A stretch of 64,000 bases of DNA from Euphorbia lathyris (Eukaryota > Streptophyta > Magnoliopsida > Malpighiales > Euphorbiaceae), in the NCBI RefSeq assembly GCF_963576675.1, contig NC_088911.1, positions 91,727,256-91,791,255 on the forward strand, written 5' to 3'. The translations under genes were made by a program, and so were the position numbers. Below are positions 31,417 through 43,387 of this stretch, piece by piece. The first letter of the stretch is position 1; every line of letters begins with the position of its first letter. The notes under the pieces are model-generated. The model made no database searches and was not told the DNA's origin. It was given only the letters and a program-made list of their open reading frames with translations.

Positions 31417-32972
31417 GGTAAATTATAAAAATGGGTTAAATGGGAGGCTCATTTATATATTTAACCCATTTACTCAACCCACTACATATTTAGATTGATT
31501 TTGTGTGACTTTTCCATAATATCCTCAATATTTACGCGCATCTGTCTCCCTTCCGTCTGACTTCGCAGATTCGATCTTATGCGAAGCCTGCGAAGCTAAT
31601 GTTTGGGTTTACTTGATGAATTTAATTAGCATATGCGAAGCCTGCGAAGCTAATGTTTGGTTTAGTTGATGAATTTAATTAGCATATGCGAAGCCTGCAT
31701 GTGTTTTGAAGCTAATTCGCGAAGTGGTATATAATAAAAAAGGCCAAACAACAACGGATTCTAACATTATCAAAATTTACAACAAGATTGACACAATAAA
31801 CTCCTAACAAATCACTTCATAATACATAGGCTCCTATTCACTATCGATGGATGGATGTGTCTCACGGTACAGAACAACATTGCCACAATAAACTCCTAAC
31901 AAATCACTTCATTATACATAGACTCTTATTCACCAGCGATGGATGGATGTCTCACGATACATAGGCTCTTATTAACCACTGAGGGATGGACGTGTCCTAT
32001 GGTGTAGACTCCTATTCACAACCGATGGTTGGAAGTCCAGGCCTTTTCGAATGGATGTCTCTCATGACACCCTAGCACGCCGGATTTCAGGAATGAATAT
32101 TATGTATTCAACCACCTTCAGAAAAATTTAATCGTGTTAGTCAGAAAAAAAAAGGAAGATTTGGATTCGCGAAACGATGATTCGCTAAGTATGCGAACAT
32201 AAATGTGCAAGGAAGAGGGTGATTTTACTTAACGAAATAATGATTTTGCGACGTCTGCGAGGAGGAATGTGACGCTCTGACTTCGCGAAACGATGATTTC
32301 GCGGAGTCTGCGAGGAGAAATGTGACACTCTGACTTCGCGAAACGATGATTTCGCGAAGTCTGCGAGAGAAATTTATCGAATTACCTCGCAAACTTCACG
32401 TAATCATCGTTTCGCGAAGTGAAATCGATAAATTTCTCCCCACAGGCCTCGCGAAAACCGCATATGCTAAGTGAATTTATGGAAAAAACGCAGAAAAAAT
32501 AGTATATACTTACATTTTCGACGAAACCAATATGATAAACTGGGGAAAACGATGAAAATAACGTTGAATCACCATTTCTTCGATGGTCACAAGAAGAAAG
32601 AAACCAAGAAACGAGCAGGAAATGGAAGATGAAGAACCATGGCTTCGTTTTCTAGGATTAGGAAGTTGCAGAATCAAGAGATGAAGAGAGAAAGAAGAGA
32701 AATACATTGTGATTTGGAGAAATTGTGCAGATTTCGTGCAATTTAAAGGAAGATAGGAAGATCAAAAGTCTTGGAATCATTAATGGAGGAGCTGCCAACC
32801 GTTTCGCGCAACCAAGGAGAAGAGGGGAGAGACCGTTCGCATTTGGGGAAGTGGGAAGGTTAGGGGTATTATGGAAAAGTCACACAAAATCAATCTAGAT
32901 ATGTAGTAGGTTGAGTAAATGAGTTAAATATGTAAATGGGCCTCCCATTTGACATAGTTTTGTAATTTACCC
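31417..32972. mobile_element. Mutator-like element, copy 1 (1.56 kb)
   Basis: TIRs of about 100 bp start GGTAAATTATAAAAATGGGT on the left and (reverse complement) GGGTAAATTACAAAACTATG on the right. They stay alike through 'actacatat' and 'gtgtgacttttccataat'. The interior has 'gcgaagcctgcgaag' words, a tandem repeat at about 32230-32370 (cgcgaaacgatgatttcgcg), and near the right TIR a leader-like stretch with a minus-strand ORF (32707-32510). The second copy at 43446-44895 has the same layout and a better target duplication. No MURA transposase is present. Confidence 0.85.
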
Positions 32973-33065
32973 AATAAAAAATTGCAACTCTAACTTCACA
33001 ACACTTGTTCCACCATTAGTCGTAAGGCTAAAATTAACTTTCTATATATGAATTCCTGGCTCCGT

Positions 33066-33066
<1 letters not shown>

Positions 33067-33098
<32 letters not shown>
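33067..33098. repeat. TA microsatellite
   Basis: About 15 TA units. Confidence 0.85.
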
Positions 33099-33099
<1 letters not shown>

Positions 33100-33938
33100 T
33101 TATGGTGATCATTATCATTATCGGTCTTGGATGCTTTATATGACAAACGTACAATAGAAAGGCCTGGATGACACTATAGTACTATTTAAATTTTGGTTCA
33201 ATTAGGACATTTGATAAGCGCGACAGAGCCGAATATCAGGAATAGAGTCGCCACATAGACTACGTGTCGGGTTTAGCGCTTCAATGAACAAACCTTCAAA
33301 AGGTGAACCCGGTTGATGTCCACGAAACTATTTGGACTCAAAGTTCAAAAGAGAAACGACAATTAGACAAGACCTATGTCAGAGAAAGAGTTGTCAATGG
33401 ATTTTAGATCCAAGAATGTTATAGACATTCTATAAATTCAAGGAGTCAATCGTTCTTTTGGCTTAGTTCAATAGACTCTTGATGTATTAAACCAAAAATA
33501 ATAATTATTTCAAGGCTTTGTATGCCACTTTTTTCAGTTAAAAAAGGATATGGAAAGCGATAAAAAAAAATCATAAACTCCTCCAAAATAAAGGTATAAA
33601 AAAATGAAATTAAAGACATTTACATATGCAGAAATTATCAGACCTTCATTCCATGTTTCAGGTCTCTTGGATCGTCATTTTAATTAGATGCATTTACTAC
33701 AAATAATATCAAATAAAATAATTAAAACGAGTTAATAAAAATAAAGTATATAAAATGCATAATCTAGACAATGGGATAATGTATACATTGTTCTATCTAA
33801 TGTTTGGACTGTAATAGACTTTCTCGACTGTAGCACCTTTGTACAGTAATAGACCCTTTCTATATGGTAGCGCACATTTTCTACTACCTAACAAAGTGGT
33901 GATGGGCGGTAAGGATGAACCTTTGGGCGGTTACACAT
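33099..33938. other. Intergenic DNA, possible LTR-element scrap
   Basis: No gene. The segment 'gagtcgccacatagactacgtgtcggg' at about 33246 resembles a word common in plant LTR-element repeats, but I see no LTR ends. Loosely repeated 'gggcggt' and 'ctttgggcggtt' words occur at 33900-33935 and again after the MITE. Confidence 0.35.
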
Positions 33939-33946
33939 GTTCTAGG

Positions 33947-34346
33947 TAGATCTGGGCATGTGCTGGCGAGCCCGTCCAGATCGAGGCCTATTTAGCCGGG
34001 TTTGGATATATGAAATTGATTTTAAGCCTGGCCCGGCCCAAGCCCGTATAAGCCCACAAAAAACTGGATAAGTTTGGGCTATATGAATTTTCCATCGGTC
34101 TGGCTCGATAGAAAATTAATTTATTAAAAAATTTCCAAACTTATTAAGTATTGCGTTGCGTGTACTATTTTTTATTAAGAAAAGTTGATGTAACATTTTA
34201 ATTGTATTTTTTTAATATATAGATAGGTTTGGACGGACGGGTTTGAGATTCATATTTTAGACCCGAGCCCAACTCAATTTACTACGGGCTAAACTGGATT
34301 TGGACTCGTTAGGTTTTATTAAAGGTCCGGCCCATGCCCAAATCTA
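33947..34346. mobile_element. hAT-type MITE, 400 bp, with perfect 8 bp duplication
   Basis: The TIR is TAGATCTGGGCATG on the left and (reverse complement) TAGATTTGGGCATG on the right. Both flanks are gttctagg (33939-33946 and 34347-34354). Subterminal 'cggcccaagcccg' and 'ggtccggccc' words are typical of this widespread plant MITE type. Non-coding. Confidence 0.92.
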
Positions 34347-34354
34347 GTTCTAGG

Positions 34355-36317
34355 TAGTCACCATAGCCTATGTGTGGTCATAACAAGGATTGGGCAGTAT
34401 GAGACAACCTTTAGGTAGGCACCATGTGTTCTAGCTGGTAGTAGACGACCTCTGGGCAATAGTGTTTCTAAATTGGCGGTAACGTTTTCCACTTGAGCAG
34501 TATCAAAAGCGAAAATTCATAATTTGTTTCACAAAAGTTAACAAGTTCAGGATTTGTTTCACAAAAAATATTGTACTTCATTAAATCACTAAACTTCACA
34601 TTTAATTTCTTAAGTAATTTCCAGCCAATTTGTGTATAAAAATTCACCAAAATATCTCTTTGGTACAAAATAAAGTTAATTATAAGTTAACAAAACATCA
34701 CACTTGTAACAAACAAAAAAAGAAAAAATTAAACACTACAATACGCATGTCTAATTTTTACAACTGGCATATCATATACATGTTTGTCACGTGGCACATC
34801 TTAAGCCACATAAAAGTTTAAAAAATCATAATCCTTCTTCGATATGACGACCATTTGGCAATATAGTCAATTGTCTTTTGTCTCACAGTAACATTCTGAT
34901 GAGTTATTGCACTTGAATGTAGCGAAATGCTTTTATAAAATCACATATGAAGTTTAGTTATTTTATTAAAAGAAAATAAAATTCAGTTACCTATATGAAA
35001 TAGACATCAAACTTCAAATTGCTAATGTAATTTACAGAACCAATGAGTTAGTAAAATTTGATTTTATCATTAGAAATAGTTAAAGATGTTAACCGTTCTC
35101 GTAATGAAACCAGCCATGTGACACTCCTACTTGGATTTATTTTTCACTGTCGAATCTTCTTAAATTACCTTTTCGTAAATCACTTTACTACTCCGTGGTT
35201 TTTTGTGATCCTCAATTGGAGATCCCTCTTATCTTTGATAGTTGTAGTGCAATAAAAGTAAAGTAATGGAGAAGTGCAAATAAATATCTAAGATGTATAA
35301 ATCAAGAAAACAGGAAAAAAACGTAAATGTCTTTGTACTAAGTTAAGGAAAAATATAGCTCCTACATCTACAAAAACCACATGGGGTTGATGTAACGAGG
35401 CAAGTGAAACTCCATCTCACAATGTTATTATTGTTGTTGTGGGGTTTTCTTTTTTTTCAACCAGACATTCATTTTTTTTTCCCATTTCTTGCGTGCTATA
35501 TTCAAAAACCACATACTTTAACTGCTTATTATTTTGCTCCGTTCATTGTTTACATTCATTCCACCTGTAATATTTTATATTAAAATATGTCAACTCTACA
35601 GACTTGTGATTCTATCTATTGATGTGTGACAATTCACCACAAAATTTTCATCCATGAAATGTAATTTGTGGCTTATGAGATAATAGGTCATGGGTCATAG
35701 GCCCCACATTCTTCATTCATCTAGCCTTTGTCATTATGGCTGTTTTTTTTTTCAATTTTCCCTTATATTTTTAGTTTTTTTTATTCCAAATATTAACAGA
35801 AATATTTAGTTAAATTTATAAAGCATCCTGAAAATAAGAACTATTCAGGAAAAAAAATTATGATTTTTTTATATTTATTTGTTTTTTATAAATTATTCTT
35901 TCCATTTTCGAAAAAATAAAAGATTGGGAATGGTCACTTAATAATAGTCCGAATGAAAGAGTCGGACACCTTAATAACAGAAATAGTGACTTATTAGTTC
36001 ACTTCTAGAAAAAAACTAAGACCAAGAAATTACATCATTGCACCACAAAAAGCCTTTTTGATCCCAAGTAAACTCGTTAACAAGTCTAGGAAAACATAAC
36101 CAAAGTGCACACTTGAACCAACCATTTTTATCCGTATAGACCTCCAAAACCAAAACATAAATGATAGACAAATCGTGCTAACATCGAAATTACATTTCAG
36201 CAAAAAAGAAAAAAATTAGGGGGAGGCAATCATTGATAGAGTAGAAGTTTTCAAGCTGAAAAATAAAAAATACAATAGCTACTGTTGAGAGAATGGTTCA
36301 AATAGTTATCTTTCCTC
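34355..36317. other. AT-rich intergenic DNA
   Basis: About 2 kb without a recognised gene or element. Short frames at 34468-34668 and 35058-35255 are not supported by any family motif. Confidence 0.4.
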
Positions 36318-36500
36318 CAGTATTGATCACATGCATTTTAATAAGCATGTAGAATTTGCTCATTCACCATTAGATCTAGACTTATTAGAATCCTAAGGTG
36401 GAGATTCAAAGCATCCCGAGGTTTAAATTTAATAAGCCTAGATCTAACGGTGAATGGACAAATTCATTTGCACATTAAGGTGCATGTGAAAATTCCTGAT
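36318..36500. mobile_element. Short inverted-repeat element, copy 2
   Basis: The arms match copy 1 (29263-29402) in opposite orientation: gatcacatgcattttaat, gctcattcaccattagatct and gatctaacggtgaatgg, attaaggtgcatgtga. Similarity continues to 'aaaattcctgat' at the right edge. The loop is about 40 bp longer than in copy 1 and unrelated to it. Confidence 0.75.
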
Positions 36501-37554
36501 TTTTCCTCACCCTTTTTCATGATCTACAATCTTCTAGAATGATCTGACGAGAAACGGGCTTACTTATCAAATTCTTGAAAATGCTAGATTGTACTCCCTA
36601 AGGCTAGAGAATCCACTTTTGACTTATAGGACTCTACCTCTACAATACAATATTTCTCCTAGTGAGTTTGTGAATTGAGTCAACGAAAAGAGATTGCAAT
36701 GAGCTCGAAGCAAAGAGCAAGCAAGCTCAGTCCAGTTCTTCTCTCCGGTACCTCAATTTCTTGGGCTTACTATCAGCGAGTCTAAATCCCTTATATCTGA
36801 GAATGGACGGGTTTTAGCAACTTTTAGAATCTCAAATTCTTTCTTTTAGAACATGATTTGCTAAATATGTCCTCTTTGTGAAAATCGTCAATCCGAACAC
36901 AAAAATAAAAAGAAAAGATAAATCGAAGATGTGACAAAATAAACTCTCCAAAGAAAGGGCAATTTAACACAATTTGTAGAGAGTTATCTCTCCTCTCTAA
37001 AAACTACCGATTAATAATTTAATAATTTATCATGTTAAATTTTTATTGAGTTATTTAAATAATTTTATTTTAAATATTTGATATATTATCAACAACAATT
37101 CAATTCATGATAAGTGTTATAGCAAAACCAGGTAATGGTTTTGGGGTCAAATGGGTTGAAGAGAAGAAGTGTTTGAGAATAATAGCACGTTACACTGCAC
37201 CATCTTTAAATTTTCTTTAATATCTTGAACCAACTTGAAGTACCTAATTAGTGTGAAAACTGCTAATCTGACCAACTCATATTTGAATTTATTAGAGTTG
37301 TGATAAAATAATAATCTTAATTAATTAAGAAGAACAAGAAATTAAGCCTTTGGAATTGCAGAAATATCATAGCCACAAAACCACAATTATGCTACCATTA
37401 GAAGACATAGAGTATCTCATTTACACACGGTTTCGTACAAGAGAAAAGGAAAACTGGAATTAGCAATATTAAAATTAATTTAAATGGTCGAAACACTAAT
37501 GGGTAAATGTATAGTTGTTACGAAATGGGTAAACAAGAGTTAGTTGAATTGTAA
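36501..37554. other. Intergenic DNA downstream of the B-box gene
   Basis: No gene recognised. The last 150-200 bases before 37555 should contain the 3' UTR and polyadenylation site of the minus-strand B-box gene. Confidence 0.45.
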
Positions 37555-38490
37555 TCAACGGCTGCTATGACTTCTGCTCAATCTGCAAATTCCTAATATG
37601 GTCTGTGACGCGGTTTCTCTATTCATAACCAACTGTGTCTGTAGTCTCTTTAACGAGTGAATTATGGCCGTCGATTTAGACTCTCCTTGACCTTCCAGAT
37701 CATTTGGATGATCATCATCTTCTTCCTGGTATTCTTCCTCGCCTCTCCTTGCTTTTTTCAATGGTCTATCTGAAGCTATGGAATTCCCTTCATCATCGTT
37801 ACTTATCCTTTCTAATCCGATATGATACGAGGAGCATCCAATCTCATCCTGCATTTATTTAATTGAAATTTCACATTAAAATCAAATTCAAATCCCAGAG
37901 TAAAACCAATTTCATATCTTAGATCTACAGATTCTGAGATTTTTAGAAGAGAAAATACTCACATCAGAATCAATATCAGCTGAATTCGCTCGCATCCGCT
38001 TCAACACCGGAAAAAATCTACTAGATATATCTTCGCTGCTTGAAGAACTCGCCATCGGAGGCCTGGGCGAAGTAACCGACCAAGGCACAACCTGATTCTC
38101 TCCCTCTTCTACTTCTTCGTCGTCGTCGTCTTCGTCGTCGTCTATATCATCCTCGTCCTCATCGTCCTCACTATCTCCATCTAAACAATCATCTCTCTCG
38201 CTCTGATTATTTCCGGCGTGGCTCTCTTCCAGATCACAAGTGATTTCCGTTTTCTTTTGATTCAAAGAGAAGCAAGACTCACAAATTGAAACTGTAGGGC
38301 CGAGCTTAGGACCGGAGGCCTTCCAAGCAGTGGGAGATTGACAAATTTGACATAGAAGACATCTACAATGTTTAGCCACAAGAAAGTTAGCGCAGTGAAC
38401 CTTCTCATCGCAGTCCCAACACAAGCTAGCTTGGTCTGATTCACAATACATTCTGGCAACGCCGTTACAGAGCTCACAACCTTTTTTCAT
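37555..38490 (-). CDS. B-box zinc finger protein, BBX28/BBX29 type (2 exons)
   Basis: Exon 1 is 38490-37963 and exon 2 is 37848-37555. The intron (37962-37849) starts GTGAGT and ends TGCAG, phase 0. The predicted protein is 273 residues. One B-box at residues 5-41 has ligands C5, C8, C16, D19, C24, C27, H32 and H41. It is followed by a degenerate second finger (C47, C50, C70, C73) with the subfamily signature SPTAWKASGPKLGPTVSICE. Then come a very acidic region (about 100-138), ENQVVPWSV, a Ser run, and a basic patch (RPLKKARRG). There is no CCT domain. This matches Arabidopsis BBX28/BBX29, nuclear regulators acting through HY5 and CONSTANS in light and flowering responses. The exon junction is my reading of GT-AG sites and continuing homology; the C-terminal exon is less conserved. 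Confidence 0.92.
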
Positions 38491-39500
38491 TTCTAATTCT
38501 CTCTTTGTTTCTTTGGATCTTTGTTTCTTTCTTTGTTTGTAGGCTCTAATATATTGAGGAAGAAAAGAGCAGTATGAGAGCAGAAGGTCTTTTTTAAAGT
38601 TTAGAAAAAGAAGAAAGAAGCAAGTTGAAGGTTCTTATGGAAAGAACCCAAATATTGCGCATTTAATTACGTGATATTTTATTTTCTATTATTCTTTTAT
38701 TTTGAGAGATATATATGAGTGGTTCGTTTTGAGGCTGTGGTAAATGTAGATATTAAATTATTATAAACTATAATAAATAAAATTACCGGCTCTTATGCGT
38801 TTGCTTATTCGAAACGACTCTTTTTTGCTTTATTCATATTTTTCGGGGTACAAAATCTTTGCTGATTATATTTTCACAGTACAGCATATTAACCACAAAC
38901 CTTTCATTCCACTCAAACCACTCTTCATAGTCTCAACTATCTTAGGATTATTAGGAATTTGCCGCTTGAAATATGGAGCACTCTCCATTAATTCATTTCT
39001 TTTTTTCTATTTCATACTTGGTTGATAAATATAATTATACCTCTAACTCATAACAAATTAAGTATTTTAAGCCCTTAAACCACTATTAGCCCTTTAATTT
39101 ATTTAAAACGTTGATTTTTATTTTTCTATTTATTATTTGATATATTTACCGTGGTCTAGTAATAGATTACTGGGTAAATAACAATATTAACTTTATTTGT
39201 TAGGAATTGTTTCACATATATTAAGAAGAGACAGAATTTGTGATTATCTCTTTCTAGGAATCTATTTAATTAAATAGAATTTTAAATTTATTTTCACAAA
39301 CTAAGCTATACAGTAAGTTGTGATCATTTTTTATCAGAAGATAATTTCCGGGAATTAAATAATCCAAAATATCTGCAATTAACGTGTACATTGGCTACCG
39401 TGCTTAATGGAAATTAGCTTATGAATTAAAAAATGTATAATTTTTTGGTCCATATGTATCTTTGCAATTAAATTAAATTAAGATAGAGGTAAGTGATGTG
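38491..39500 (-). other. 5' flank of the B-box gene
   Basis: The first 100 bases upstream of the ATG are a leader rich in TTTCTTTG words on the gene's strand, followed by AT-rich promoter DNA. A TATA-like 'caatatatt' on the gene's strand lies at about 38550. No other gene is seen. Confidence 0.5.
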
Positions 39501-39501
39501 C

Positions 39502-39729
39502 CACGTGTCCCGTGAATTATGGAGCGAATAAACATTGTTGCGGGTAGTAGAGGTGAGGTGCAATGACATTAAAGACCCAAGATATTTATCTTGGGTTGAG
39601 CTGACGTGTCAGTATTAGTGTTGGAGAGAGAGCAGTGGGAGATTCCGATTTATCCTACATGGACTAATTAGGTCCATAACACAGTATCTCTGCCCACGTG
39701 ATAGTCACCTGAATTTCGGTCTACGTGTC
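39502..39729. promoter_or_regulatory. Cluster of ACGTG motifs upstream of the B-box gene
   Basis: Two perfect G-boxes (CACGTG at 39502-39507 and 39695-39700), TGACGTGTCA at 39602-39611 and TACGTGTC at 39722-39729 fall within 230 bp, about 1.0-1.2 kb upstream of the BBX start codon. Between them is a 10 bp-arm inverted repeat, acccaagata-tt-tatcttgggt (39575-39596). G-boxes bind bZIP and bHLH factors such as HY5, ABFs and PIFs. BBX28/29 genes are known to sit in that light network. Function here is inferred from motif density alone. Confidence 0.5.
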
Positions 39730-40439
39730 TTGTGGGTCCAAGCTGCGCACATTTATCCATATTCCTGCTTTCCTCATCTCTACCGCTTTCTTCTGATGAG
39801 CATTCATTCAGCCCTTGCTTTTTCTAAAGGAAACTACTCCATCAAAAGAATATTATTTACCACTTTTTTTTTTCTTTTTACTATTCAAATCAAATTAACA
39901 ACCTCATAATTATAGAATAACATGGTTCAAAAAAAAAAAAAAAAATTTATAGAATAACAATTAATTTCTTATGAATAAATTAGGTATAATACCCATTTTC
40001 CTTCTCCAACTTAAAGATTTAACTTTACCTATCAAAATCATCCATTGGATTCTAAATCATCAATTGAGTTCTGGTTAAAAATTAGTCGATTGAATAGTTT
40101 CGGACTCTATTTTCCAAAATTTATTTTGAGCCAACACAAAAACTATTACAGTTCATGTCAAATAGTCACAATTTATGATTTTGTGATAGGATGATGATTA
40201 TTTTTGCTTAGTTCAGGAACCTAATTTGTTATTGTAATAATTTAAAGGGTAAAATAGTATTATACCAATAAAAGGTAATTTATAAAACTAGACCTTGGGA
40301 GAAGTTAATTTACATTTAGAGACTCATTTAGACATATACTGCCAAACTAGACTCGTCAATACATTTTTTCAAAAATACCCTTACAACCTCATCTTTTTCT
40401 TCAACCTCATTTTCTTTTTCAACGTATCTTCTGAATGTT
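39730..40439. other. AT-rich intergenic DNA
   Basis: No gene. 'ggtaatttataaaactaga' at about 40275 recalls the Mutator-like TIR but has no partner. An A-run is at about 39929-39944. Confidence 0.4.
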
Positions 40440-40493
40440 TAGAGTAAATTTCCTCAACCTCTTTTTCTTTATAGTAGCACCAACCCCTTCACT

Positions 40494-43316
40494 TTAATTA
40501 ACACAACTAATAACCCCATCCCAATTAGCGCAAGCAGCTACATCCACAAATAATCCATCCCGACCAGCACATACAACAACACCCACCTCTACACCATCCC
40601 GACCATCCCATTTAGCAACACCCTCAGCTACACCTACCTGACCAGCACAAATCCGCAACTCGCCAGGAACCAAACCTGTCCTCACCACCGCACCACTACT
40701 TGTTGTATGCTCCGAAATTATACTCGGGTTAACTCCCCGACTTGCACCTCGAACCAAACTTCCCAATCCATCCCTACATGATTGAATTCCTTCTGACACC
40801 CTAGACCAATGACACATAGCAAACCCATGCACCAATTTTCTAACTGCCACAACAAATTTAATCTCACCAATTTGCCTTTTTCCATAGATAATTTGATTTC
40901 TTTCAAACCATATAAAATTAATTATACCAAAAAACTCCACTTTAGATAACAATCTCATCACAACAGCAAGCCATTCAAGACAATCCAATCATGCAAGCTT
41001 ATAAACATGATACAAAAAAGTTCGCTTGTCTCCAATATGACCTCATTGTAGGACAATTTCTAAAAAGATGAATTAACGATTCTGAATGAAACCCACAAAA
41101 ACAGCATGGTCCTTGCACATCTAAACCTTTCTTCAAAAGATTCTCAAAACATGGCAATATATTTTAGCATCATTCCAAACAGTGTGAATAAATTTAGCAG
41201 GAGCTTTTACCTTCCACAGAGAACAGCAAAATGAATTATTTCCTAAAGAGGAAGCAACTTGATTTGAATTGACATACACATTAGTACAAGCCACCTTATA
41301 CCCAGATTTCACCAAATAATCCTCTGATTTAGAATGAATCTAAAACAAAGAATCATTTGTAACCCGTATGCTTAAATGAATCCTTAAAATAGCAGCTGCA
41401 ACATCTACTGAAAAGTAGTAGTTAATCAATCCCACTTTCCAACAAAAGGAATCAAAAGCAACTAAGCAAGAAAAACATTGTGAAGGAGTTGGATTTAACA
41501 AATGTAGTGTGCGATTACAAGCAACATCGGGAATCCATCTTGATTTGAATAAATCAAGAGTTTGACCTTCACCAATTCTCCAATAGCTCCCATCGGCAAT
41601 AACTTGCCGAGCTTTAACTAGACTCTGGCAAACGTGACTAGCGTAATAGCCAACTTCAGCCTCCATCACACCTTCCAGTGTGAAATATTTATATTTAAAT
41701 ACCTACAAACAGTGAGACTCTGGGAATCAATCATCTACCAGACCTTTTAGCAAGTAGAGCAAGGTTAAAAGCATATATGTTCCTAAAACCCAATCCACCT
41801 TCCTCCATAGACATACACAGCTTGTCCCGGCTGACCCAATGAATACGTTTTCGCTCCAAAATATGATTCCACTCGAATCTAGCCATTAATTATTGTAATT
41901 CATCACAAAAGTCTTAGGAAATAACATGATATATTGAGGAACCGTCTGTACAACAGATTTAATCAGAACCTCTTTACCCTACCCCCCCTTCCCGAGACAG
42001 ACACTTCTCCTACCACCCACAAATTCTTTTATTCAATCTTTCCTTTAAAAAAATTAAAGACTGCTTTCTTAGAATGACATATAACTGAAGGCTGCCCCAA
42101 ATACTTTTCAAATGATTGGACCTCACGTGCACCTAACAAATTGGCACATCTGACCAGACTATCATCAACCACACCCTTGCTAAAAGTGATATCAGTGTTT
42201 TCAAAATTAATGCATTGCCCAGAAGTTGATTTATGTCTCATTTAAAAGCTCTCGAACAGCAAGGCATTCAGCCGTCGTAGTTCTAAAAAAATGAAAAAAT
42301 CATCGGCAAAGAAAAGATGAGAAATAGTAGGTCCTGAATCACTAATTCGAATACCATTCAAAGCTCTGTTACTATCAAATTTCCTAACCAATGTTGATAG
42401 CCCTTCCGCACAAATTAAAAATAAATATGGTGAAATTGGATCCCCAGGACGAAGACCCCTACTTGGCTTAACAAAGACTTTTGGCACTCCATTTATAAGG
42501 AAATAAAAGGCAATCGAAGAAACACAACTTTGAATTAACTTAATCCAACAACCAAGAAAACCCATAACTACCATCATATGTTTAACAAAGCACCGTTCCA
42601 CCCTATCATATGCCTTACTCATATTCAGCTTCAAAGCGCACACACACCCTTCTTACTATTAATTCTATGCTTCATAGAACGGAACAATTAAAAGGCAATC
42701 AAAGCATTACTAGGTTTGGAACAAAAGCACTTTGTGAAGGATGAATAGTTGAATACAAGCAAAGCTTAAGCCGATTAGCTAATGTTTTGGAAATCAGCTT
42801 GTAAACAATGTTGCATATGCTAATTGGGTGAAGATCTTTTAAATTACCTGGGTTTTTCATATTAGCGATAAGAGTTACAAAAGTATGATTTAATAGAGGA
42901 GGAAAAGGTGCCCCATTTAGAACACTTAAGACAAGTGATATGATTTGTTCACCAACATCCCAATATGATTTAAAGAATAAACCAAACATACCATCAGGAC
43001 TTGGTGTCTTAGAACCATCAGTTTGTCGCAGAGCCTCCAAAACTTCCTCAGCAATAAAGGGTGCCTGCAGGGATTCAACTTCATCAGATGATAGGTGACG
43101 ATCAACTGAATTCAGAATTGATGGACTGGGAGAAGGATCAGAAGATGAGAAAAGCCCAGAAAAATAAGAAACAACTATATTCTCAATATCATGCTCATTG
43201 TCATCCCAAACTCCCTCACTACCCCTTAACCTTTTGACACAATGCACCTTTCTTCTTACATTTGCTTTGGAGTGCTTTTTTTGTATTTCTATCACCATCC
43301 AGAAACCAAGACACAC
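40494..43316 (-). pseudogene. LINE ORF2: reverse transcriptase and C-terminal part
   Basis: From 43316 down: SYFSGLFSSSDPSPSPSILN, then the RT start (LKDLHPISICNIVYKLISKT, ANRLK), a break, then LKLNMSKAYDRVE (first catalytic Asp region), GLRPGDPISPYLFLICAEGLS and ISHLFFADDFFIF with the FADD active site. Beyond come zinc-binding linker remnants (41669-41340, YYASHVCQSLVKARQVIADGS-like) and WFERNQIIYGKRQIGE near 40920. Frameshifts and stops occur throughout. At the extreme C-terminus the expected RNase H domain is absent and replaced by a degenerate repeat rich in Gly, Asp and Val. Confidence 0.85.
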
Positions 43317-43387
43317 GTGACCCTTGTGACCATATTTATTTCTTCATCCTCCTACACGCGAATGATCTCCGTTTCAATACGGAAAAT

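Noticed and set aside
32230..32460. CRISPR-like array
   Set aside because: The regular repeats are tandem/inverted units inside a Mutator-like element without spacers, and this is nuclear plant DNA.
40268..40400. Third Mutator-like TIR (ggtaatttataaaactaga)
   Set aside because: Similarity stops after about 20 bases and there is no inverted partner nearby.
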